The translations under genes and the position numbers were made by a program. Below the pieces are notes generated by a model. That model was given only the letters and a program-made list of their open reading frames with translations, made no database searches and was not told the origin of the DNA. From an uncultured Lachnospiraceae bacterium (GTDB taxonomy: Bacteria; Bacillota; Clostridia; Lachnospirales; Lachnospiraceae): 5,830 nucleotides of DNA. The stretch covers positions 1 through 5,830 of the forward strand of contig CAJTJZ010000079.1 in the NCBI GenBank assembly GCA_910576895.1, in the 5' to 3' direction. This document shows positions 1-5,830 of this stretch, piece after piece; positions within the stretch are counted from its first letter, which is position 1; the number at the start of each line of letters is the position of its first letter.

Positions 1-2394
1 CAGGCAGCATGGGAACAGATGAAGGCAGCATGGAATGCTCATCAGACAGTATATATTTATGGTATCACAGGAACTGGTAAAACTTCCTTTGTAGCAGATT
101 TCCTTACTAGAAAACAATATGATTATCTATCTATGTCTAATGTGAAAGTTACTGAAATTGCTGAAATCATAGCAAAGAAGATAGAGATAGAAAAAAGAAA
201 TGCACAAAAAATTTTTGTTATTGATGATTTATACTTATTAGAAACACAGGAGGATAAAACTATTTGTGAACAGCTTATTGATGAACTAAGCAGTAAAAAA
301 GATATATGGCTGATATTGATTTCTAGAGCTTTTATACCAAAATGGTTAAAATCCGTTTATATTAGATATATTTTTGTAATTATTGGAGAAGAACAGTTAT
401 TTTTGAAAGAAAAGGAACAAGATATTTATTTAGAAAAATGGGAGTTGTTTCTTACAAAAGCGGCATATAAAAGAATATGGGAATTAGGTTATGGACATCC
501 TTTATATCTTAAAATTGTGGCAATGAGAATGAAGAAACTTTTTCAAACAGAAGTAATAGAAGATAAGGAAAATAGAGAGCTTTATGCTATTGAAGAATCC
601 AGAAAAGATATTTGGGATTATTTTGAAACTTATGTATATGATCAGTGGAATATGGAATTACAAGAGTTTTTAGAAGCAATCTCAATTGTAGAACAATTTG
701 ATCTGCAAATGGCACAACAGATTACAAAAAAAAAGGATGCAGGAAAATTAATTCAACAGGCACAAGAAATAGGAAATTTTTTAATAGAGCAGAAAAAAAA
801 GGAAAGAACTATTTATGAAATGAGAATTCCTATGAAATATTCTATGCATCGTAGGCTTTTAAGAAAATATTCAAAGGATTATATAGAAGAATTGTATTAT
901 AGTGCAGGACATTATTATGAAATAGAAGGAAATGTTATGGAAGCACTTAGAATGTATGAAACATGCCATAATAAAGAAGGAATTTCTCGAATCTTAATTG
1001 AAAATGTAAGAAGGAATCCGGCGGCTGGGGATTATTTTGATTTAAAACGCTATTATCTTGCACTTCCGGAAAAAAAGATTAAACAGAGCATAGAACTTAT
1101 GGCTGGCATGAGTATGTTGCAGTCTATGCTTTTAAATGAAGAAGAAAGTGAACGCTGGTATCAGGAACTTTCTATTTATGCAAAAGAAAAAACAGGAGGT
1201 ATAAAAAGAGCAGCAGAAATAAGACTTTTATATCTGGATATTGGGTTGCCTCATAGGGGAACAATTCGAATGGTGGATTTATTCAAAAGGGCAGGAATTG
1301 CTTTTGTAGAAAGAAAAATAATTTTGCCAGAATTTTCTGTTACCAGCAATTTGCCATCTATGATGAATGGAGGAAAAGATTTTTGTGAATGGAGTAAGAA
1401 AGATAGGGAACTAGCAAAGACAATAGGAAAAATTGTGGCTCTTGTACTTGGGAAATATGGAAAAGGTCTTGTAAATCTTGCACTTGCAGAAAGCTTTTTT
1501 GAAAAAGGGGAAGATGATTATGAAGTGGTATCTCTTGCGGGCAGAGGAAGGATGCAGGCGGAAAGTGGTGGAAAAGTAGAACAGGTTTTTGTATCTGTTG
1601 GCATTTTAGTAAGGCTATCCATTTTAAAAAATCGAATGGAAGATGCTGTCGATATGCTTGAGAGTTTTTGGCAAACAGCAGAACAAAAAGCACCAAAGCT
1701 TCTACCAAATATCGATGCTATGTTAGTAAGGCTTGGATTATATACAAATAGAATTGATGAAGCATATCAATGGATGGAAGAAGCACCAAATGAGGACATA
1801 GAGTTTAATGCTATGGAACGATATCGTTACTTAACAAAAATACGAGTATATTTAGCAATTGGACGTAAAGAAAAGGCACTTTTGTTATTGGAGAAAATGC
1901 GTTTTTATGCAGAGAAAATGCATAGGATATATATAGACATAGAAACTTTAATTTTATCAGCAATTACCTTATATCGTATGGGAATGGATGATTGGAAGGA
2001 TACTTTGCAGAAAGCAGTAGAAAAAGCAGAGGGTTATCACCTTGTCAGGATTTTTACAAGGGAGGGTGCAGCATTATGGGAACTTTTGAAAGAAGATACG
2101 ATTGTATGGAACAATCAGGAATTTAAAAAGCAGATTATGAAAGAATGTAAACAGATGGCAGAATTTTATCCATCTTATTTAAAAGAAAAAAGGGAGGGAA
2201 ATGTAATGCTTACAGATAAAGCATTAAAAATTTTACGGTTGCAAGCAGAGGGGTTATCTGTAGAAAAAATTGCAGAAAAGCTTGGATTATCTAAAGCAGG
2301 AGTGAAATATTATAATCAGGAAACATATAAAAAACTAGGGGTAAATAATAGAACTGCTGCTGTGGCAGAAGCTAGAAATAGAAGGCTTTTGTAA
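1..2394 (+). CDS. MalT/LuxR-type transcriptional regulator with STAND ATPase domain (5'-partial)
   Basis: Cytoplasmic one-component transcription factor. Residues are numbered from the ATG at position 19. The N-terminal NTPase has a Walker A motif GITGTGKT (15-22), a Walker B-like strand IFVIDDLYLL (65-74, acidic pair D69/D70), a strand ending in ISR (about 101-103) and a GHPL motif (159-162), as in MalT-type STAND proteins. A winged-helix-like part follows, including MHRRLLRKY (276-284), where relatives carry the HPLF-type motif. Residues about 290-690 are helical and TPR-like; RYLTKIRVYL (about 603-612) and EGYHLVRIFTREGAALWELL (about 671-690) match the usual end of the sensor region. A LuxR-type HTH occupies 730-791. 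In this family ATP and an inducer drive oligomerisation and DNA binding; the inducer here is unknown. The frame is open to base 1, the ATG at 19 lacks a good ribosome binding site, and Walker A sits closer to this Met than usual, so the start probably lies upstream. Family assignment is firm; targets are inferred. Confidence 0.9.
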   Translation, partial: QAAWEQMKAAWNAHQTVYIYGITGTGKTSFVADFLTRKQYDYLSMSNVKVTEIAEIIAKKIEIEKRNAQKIFVIDDLYLLETQEDKTICEQLIDELSSKKDIWLILISRAFIPKWLKSVYIRYIFVIIGEEQLFLKEKEQDIYLEKWELFLTKAAYKRIWELGYGHPLYLKIVAMRMKKLFQTEVIEDKENRELYAIEESRKDIWDYFETYVYDQWNMELQEFLEAISIVEQFDLQMAQQITKKKDAGKLIQQAQEIGNFLIEQKKKERTIYEMRIPMKYSMHRRLLRKYSKDYIEELYYSAGHYYEIEGNVMEALRMYETCHNKEGISRILIENVRRNPAAGDYFDLKRYYLALPEKKIKQSIELMAGMSMLQSMLLNEEESERWYQELSIYAKEKTGGIKRAAEIRLLYLDIGLPHRGTIRMVDLFKRAGIAFVERKIILPEFSVTSNLPSMMNGGKDFCEWSKKDRELAKTIGKIVALVLGKYGKGLVNLALAESFFEKGEDDYEVVSLAGRGRMQAESGGKVEQVFVSVGILVRLSILKNRMEDAVDMLESFWQTAEQKAPKLLPNIDAMLVRLGLYTNRIDEAYQWMEEAPNEDIEFNAMERYRYLTKIRVYLAIGRKEKALLLLEKMRFYAEKMHRIYIDIETLILSAITLYRMGMDDWKDTLQKAVEKAEGYHLVRIFTREGAALWELLKEDTIVWNNQEFKKQIMKECKQMAEFYPSYLKEKREGNVMLTDKALKILRLQAEGLSVEKIAEKLGLSKAGVKYYNQETYKKLGVNNRTAAVAEARNRRLL
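2191..2208 (+). promoter_or_regulatory. Possible internal ribosome binding site and in-frame ATG at the HTH domain
   Basis: AGGGAGG (2191-2197) lies 8 bases before an in-frame ATG (2206-2208) inside the regulator. This ATG is residue 730, immediately before LTDKALKIL, the first helix of the LuxR-type DNA-binding domain. Initiation here would give a 62-residue, HTH-only protein resembling stand-alone GerE-like regulators. Against it, the same bases encode the linker residues REG, and a similar purine run at 2059-2066 precedes an ATG (2076) that opens only a 16-codon frame, so chance is a real explanation. Confidence 0.25.
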
Positions 2395-2418
2395 AATTTT
2401 TCGTAATCTGTAAAATTT
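2390..2418 (+). repeat. Tandem 10-base direct repeat at the gene junction (possible operator)
   Basis: TGTAAAATTT occurs at 2390-2399 and again, identically, at 2409-2418, a start-to-start distance of 19 bases, close to two helical turns. The first copy overlaps the regulator's stop codon (2392-2394); the second lies in the intergenic gap, 54 bases before the next start codon. MalT-type regulators bind tandem asymmetric boxes, so an operator is plausible. The repeat is A/T-only apart from one G, in an A/T-rich context, so chance cannot be excluded. Confidence 0.35.
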
Positions 2419-2471
2419 GGTAGTGATAGGATTTAGATGCATAGATAAATGCGGAAATGGAGTTGTAAATT
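2395..2471 (+). promoter_or_regulatory. Intergenic region upstream of the surface-protein gene
   Basis: This short gap separates two genes of the same orientation. No GC-rich hairpin with a U-run is present, so transcription may read through from the regulator. I find no convincing sigma-A promoter: TTGGTA (2417-2422) has only poor -10 partners at normal spacing, and GATAAA (2444-2449) has only a weak -35 partner, TAGTGA (2421-2426), 17 bases away. A weak or activator-dependent promoter remains possible. GCAT (2439-2442) and ATGC (2449-2452) form a small inverted repeat of unclear meaning. Confidence 0.5.
2459..2462 (+). promoter_or_regulatory. Ribosome binding site of the surface-protein gene
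   Basis: GGAG ends 9 bases before the ATG at 2472. An in-frame TAA at 2466-2468 closes the frame just upstream, so 2472 is the most upstream ATG available, and a typical signal peptide follows it directly. These points together fix the start. Confidence 0.85.
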
Positions 2472-5400
2472 ATGAGAGAATGGAACAAAGAAAGAATACA
2501 AAAAAAGATGATAGGAATTTTATTAGCAGTCGTTCTTATATTTTATATGTTGCCAGTAAGTGAATTTGCTATATCTATATCAGCTTTAGCAGAAACAACA
2601 ATAGCAGAAACACCGATAGAACAAACAATAACTGTTGATGTGGCAGAAACACAAAATTTAGCAGATGGATATTATAAGATTGATGAAGAAGGTACTATTA
2701 CAAGTAGTACAGAAAGTGAATATAATCTTCATTTTGATCAATCTACCAATATTTTAACATTAAAAGATGCTATTATTCCGGAAGGAAATAATATAGGAAT
2801 TAACTTTCATTATGCAACAAATGATGCCAAAGCGACAATAGAACTTATTGGAAAGAATAAAATAACAAGTAAGAATTATGCAATAAAAGCTGAAAGGAAT
2901 GGTTCACTTCCTAGCACTTCTGCTGATGTGGATGTAGAATTGACAATTTGCGGAAGTGGCAGTCTGGAAACAAGTTCTATATGGGGTATTCAGGCTACCA
3001 ATTTAATAATTGATGGAAGTACAATAGATATTACTACAGGAGGTCATACTGCTTTAAATATTTCTCGGGATTTAATGATAAGAAATGCAGCAATTACAAC
3101 AAGAGATACAGGTGATGGAGGAGATTTTTATATATCTCGTTCCTTGCAGATTATAAATAGTACAATTGATCTAAGTGATATTCAAGTAGAGTATCCTAGT
3201 ATTTATTTAGCGAATACTTATTGTCCAGATGAATATTTAATAGAACCTGCTGTTGTAATAAAAGAAAGCAGTTTAACAGTAGGAGGACTGGCAAATAGTT
3301 CTTTGGGTTTTTCGCTTTATGTAACAAAACGGGGAGCAGAAATAGCAGATACTACTTTAACGGCTGTAAATAATAGAATGGGACTTTTTGTAGCAAATGG
3401 AACATTAGAAATTAGTGGAACTTCAACAATTGAAACAGGAAGTAAATTGGCAGTTCGTTCAAAGGAAAGTGTAAAAATAGGTGAAAATGTAGATATTACT
3501 GGCAGTATTGTGGAGACTGTTGGCAGCATTGCAGATGGATATCGTTTTATTAATAATGGTTTTATTTATCTGCCAGAAAATATTACAGAAGAACAGTTAA
3601 AGAATTTTCATTATTATGGTGGTGGTACAGTTAAAATAGGAGATAATAAAACCTATCATTCTGTTCGGTTTGATTTGGAGGATACTACAGTAGATGAAAT
3701 AGAAACACAATGGATTTTAGATGGAGAAATAGCTGTTCCATTAGAAGATCCAGAAAAAGATGGATTTTGTTTTTTGGGATGGACGGCAGAAGAAAATTCT
3801 GAGATATGGGATTTTGAAAATGATAAAGTAACAAAAAGCTTGCTTTTTTCACCTCAGTGGAAGCATGTTCATGTATGGAATTATACGCTTGATGGCACAT
3901 CTACAATTAAGGCAACTTGTACTACAAATGGATGTGATAATAGAGAGCAGTCGATTACAATTTATGCTCCAACAGGTGATTTAACTTATGATGGTTCACA
4001 CAAGGCGGCAACTTTAGATGGTACAATTGATGGTATTGAGCCAGAAATAAACTATAGTACAGAAGATAATTCAATACCAGTAAATGCAGGCAGTTATACA
4101 GCAAGTATTACCATTGGTGAACAAACAGCAAGTGTAATATATGAAATTGCAAAGGCAATTCCTGCGATTGGTACAGTTACAGTAAATGAGATAGAGAACA
4201 CACTTGATATATCAAAAGCAGTATTAAGTTATACAAATCAAGAAATTGCTGGAACATTAAAGTTAGTAGATAGTACGCTGAAATATGGTACACATACATA
4301 TTCATGGGAATTTGTACCAGAAGGGGATAGTAAAGAAAATTATCAATCAATTACTGGAACAATAGAGATTACAGTAAAGGATACCATTGCACCTACGGCA
4401 GTTTATCAGATAGAGACAGGGGAATGGAAAAAATTTATAAATACAATTTCCTTTGGTTTCTTTTGTAATGATTATAAAAATGTAACCATTGATTTTACTG
4501 ATGATACAGATACTATTGTAGGTAGTGGAATTGCAGAAAAACAATATGTTATATCAGATAAAGAAATTACAGATATAGATAGTATAGAATGGAAAGATTA
4601 TAAAGAGAAACTTAGTTTAAATGCAAATGGTATTTATTTTATTTATGTAAAAGTAACAGATAATGCAGGAAATACAACTATTTTTAATAGTGAAGGTATT
4701 GTGATTTATAAGGAAAGTACATTAAGTCAAACAGAGATTGATTACACTTATAAGCAAAAGAAAGACTGTATGATAGGTCTTTCTATGAATGGAAATACAT
4801 TGAAAGAAGTTACCGATCAGGAAGGAAATGTAATAGAGAAGGAACATTATACAATAGATGAAAATGGTAATCTTACTTTAAAATCATCCTATCTTGATAC
4901 ATTAAAGAAAGGTGAGTATACATATAAAATTATTATGAATCCTCAAGGTGTGGAAACAGACAAAATAACATTAGCTTATACATTTATGATTAAAGTTAAG
5001 CCAGCAGAAGTAAGAATAGTAAATGCAGTAGCAAAAGATAGAGATTATAATGGCACAAATATTGTAGAAATTACAGATATTACTTTAAGTGATATAATAG
5101 AAGATGATAATGTAACTATTGATTTAAGTAATATACAAGGTACTTTAAGCAGTGCCAATGCCGGAACTTATACTTCTGTAACATTACCTAAACTTACTTT
5201 GATAGGAGAAGCAAAAGACAACTATATATTGGTTCAACCAACACAAGCAGTTGCAACATCTGTAACGATTCGTCCTTTAGATGCAGAAATTATCGTTGGT
5301 ACAGAAAGTTATAAGAAAATATTTGGCGATAAAGATTTTTCTTTGGATGTTACAGATAATAATGAGGAAGCAGATGTACAATATACCATCACAGAAGGAA

Positions 5401-5830
5401 CAGATATTATTTCTATACAAGATAATATGGTAATAATAAAAGAAGCGGGAACAGCTATCATTACAGCATCATTACAAGCATCAACAAATTATAATGCCGC
5501 TAAGGATAAGATGATTACAGTGTATGTGGAAAAAAAGAATGGATATAAAGTAGATGTAATAAATAAAAATTATTTGTATATGAAAGAACATACAGAGAGT
5601 ATTGATCTTGCATCCTTACTTCCAGAAGACTGTGGCATGGTAAGTTATGAAAAACCATCTGTATCTGGAACTGTGAATTTTAAGATGGTAGCGGTAACAG
5701 AAGGGAAATTATCTTATACATTAGAAAGCGGAGAGAAAAATGAGCAAGGAACAATTACTGTTATTGTAAAAACAAAAAATTATACGGATATTGTTTTTAT
5801 GGTAAATGTAAAACTAACTGACCAAATATT
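2472..5830 (+). CDS. Large exported multi-domain surface protein, adhesin-like (3'-partial)
   Basis: The frame stays open to the right edge: 1119 complete codons, no stop. Residues 1-40 form a signal peptide: basic start (K6, R8, K11, K12), hydrophobic core 13-27, likely cleavage after ALA (38-40). Residues about 57-395 look like a right-handed beta-helix, with recurring turns such as LIIDGSTIDI, LQIINSTIDL and VVIKESSLTV. Then follow a Listeria-Bacteroides (Flg_new-like) repeat, about 398-463 (FCFLGWT, closing LLFSPQW); an HVHVW...C483...C488 linker; an MBG-like module, about 497-562 (LTYDGSHKAAT, NAGSYTA); a module ending ENYQSITGTIEITV (622-635); an Ig-like module, about 637-746 (YVKVTDNAGNTT); an X2-like module, about 747-842 (HYTIDENGNLTLKSSYL); a YDG-like module, about 843-936 (RDYNGTN, NAGTY, DNYIL); a BIG2-like module, about 937-1021; and a further module from 1023. 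Such proteins are usually wall-attached and bind glycans, mucus or host surfaces. No catalytic domain is visible. Export is well supported; the adhesin role is inferred, and the anchor lies beyond the window. Confidence 0.85.
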   Translation, partial: MREWNKERIQKKMIGILLAVVLIFYMLPVSEFAISISALAETTIAETPIEQTITVDVAETQNLADGYYKIDEEGTITSSTESEYNLHFDQSTNILTLKDAIIPEGNNIGINFHYATNDAKATIELIGKNKITSKNYAIKAERNGSLPSTSADVDVELTICGSGSLETSSIWGIQATNLIIDGSTIDITTGGHTALNISRDLMIRNAAITTRDTGDGGDFYISRSLQIINSTIDLSDIQVEYPSIYLANTYCPDEYLIEPAVVIKESSLTVGGLANSSLGFSLYVTKRGAEIADTTLTAVNNRMGLFVANGTLEISGTSTIETGSKLAVRSKESVKIGENVDITGSIVETVGSIADGYRFINNGFIYLPENITEEQLKNFHYYGGGTVKIGDNKTYHSVRFDLEDTTVDEIETQWILDGEIAVPLEDPEKDGFCFLGWTAEENSEIWDFENDKVTKSLLFSPQWKHVHVWNYTLDGTSTIKATCTTNGCDNREQSITIYAPTGDLTYDGSHKAATLDGTIDGIEPEINYSTEDNSIPVNAGSYTASITIGEQTASVIYEIAKAIPAIGTVTVNEIENTLDISKAVLSYTNQEIAGTLKLVDSTLKYGTHTYSWEFVPEGDSKENYQSITGTIEITVKDTIAPTAVYQIETGEWKKFINTISFGFFCNDYKNVTIDFTDDTDTIVGSGIAEKQYVISDKEITDIDSIEWKDYKEKLSLNANGIYFIYVKVTDNAGNTTIFNSEGIVIYKESTLSQTEIDYTYKQKKDCMIGLSMNGNTLKEVTDQEGNVIEKEHYTIDENGNLTLKSSYLDTLKKGEYTYKIIMNPQGVETDKITLAYTFMIKVKPAEVRIVNAVAKDRDYNGTNIVEITDITLSDIIEDDNVTIDLSNIQGTLSSANAGTYTSVTLPKLTLIGEAKDNYILVQPTQAVATSVTIRPLDAEIIVGTESYKKIFGDKDFSLDVTDNNEEADVQYTITEGTDIISIQDNMVIIKEAGTAIITASLQASTNYNAAKDKMITVYVEKKNGYKVDVINKNYLYMKEHTESIDLASLLPEDCGMVSYEKPSVSGTVNFKMVAVTEGKLSYTLESGEKNEQGTITVIVKTKNYTDIVFMVNVKLTDQI
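2589..2651 (+). repeat. Short AET-coding repeats after the signal peptide
   Basis: GCAGAAACA occurs three times in frame (2589-2597, 2604-2612, 2643-2651), each encoding Ala-Glu-Thr, beginning at the last residue of the predicted signal peptide. The stretch is low-complexity and rich in Thr, Glu and Ala, probably a flexible spacer between the cleavage site and the first folded region. It may also be a slippage-prone tract, but three copies at unequal spacing are weak evidence. Confidence 0.4.

Noticed and set aside
1358..1708. Minus-strand reading frame of 116 codons
   Set aside because: It lies fully inside the regulator gene, opposite a well-matched TPR-like region. Its peptide is a Leu/Phe/His/Gln-rich product typical of the complement of A-rich coding DNA, and it has no recognisable domain.
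2059..2126. AGGGAGGG-like site followed by ATG at 2076
   Set aside because: The ATG is out of frame with the regulator and reaches a stop after 16 codons. The purine run is explained by the Arg-Glu-Gly codons of the conserved sensor region.
2394..2418. Possible intrinsic terminator after the regulator
   Set aside because: AAATTTT (2394-2400) can pair with AAAATTT (2412-2418), but the 7-base stem is entirely A/T with an 11-base loop and is not followed by a U-run. It is too weak for a terminator.
2395..2471. Riboswitch or structured leader RNA before the surface-protein gene
   Set aside because: At 77 bases, with A/T-only pairing and no conserved aptamer core visible, the gap is too short and unstructured for a known riboswitch class.
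3317..3529. Minus-strand reading frame of 70 codons
   Set aside because: It is fully opposite the surface-protein gene, low in complexity and without a domain, so it is best explained as a shadow of the + strand coding frame.
3685..3900. Minus-strand reading frame of 71 codons
   Set aside because: It lies opposite the Listeria-Bacteroides repeat of the surface protein. The hydrophobic, His-rich peptide reflects complementary codons and shows no family features.
4347..4544. Minus-strand reading frame of 65 codons, Cys/Ile-rich
   Set aside because: It lies opposite the Ig-like module. The cysteines come from the complement of ACA-type threonine-rich coding sequence, and there is no sign of a peptide toxin or bacteriocin leader.

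Overview
The window is A/T-rich bacterial DNA with codon use dominated by AGA, ATA, TTA and GAA. It holds two large genes on the + strand, both cut by the window edges. The composition, the MalT-like regulator and the mosaic of surface-protein modules (Listeria-Bacteroides repeat, MBG/YDG-like, X2-like, bacterial Ig-like) point to a low-GC Gram-positive of the class Clostridia, most likely a gut Lachnospiraceae-type organism. This placement is an inference from style; no taxonomic marker gene is present.

Layout. Positions 1-2394 encode a MalT/LuxR-type one-component regulator: a STAND ATPase domain, a helical TPR-like sensor region and a C-terminal LuxR-type helix-turn-helix. Its true start probably lies just upstream of the window. 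A 77-base gap (2395-2471) follows, with no convincing terminator. It contains the second copy of a 10-base direct repeat whose first copy overlaps the regulator's stop codon, and a Shine-Dalgarno GGAG. From 2472 to the right edge there is one uninterrupted frame of 1119 complete codons with no stop. It encodes an exported, multi-domain cell-surface protein: signal peptide, a beta-helix-like region, then a chain of small beta-sandwich modules. The C-terminus, where a wall anchor would be expected, lies outside the window.

How they may work together. A large ATP-dependent transcription factor next to a secreted adhesin or glycan-binding protein, in the same orientation, suggests that the regulator controls the surface protein in response to an intracellular ligand. 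This is inferred from gene order and known behaviour of the MalT family; the ligand and targets are unknown. The points most worth a second look are an internal Shine-Dalgarno plus in-frame ATG exactly at the start of the regulator's DNA-binding domain, the tandem repeat at the gene junction, and the unusual recognition-helix residues. I see no RNA genes, CRISPR arrays, insertion sequences or attachment sites, and no strong sign of a wholly new system.
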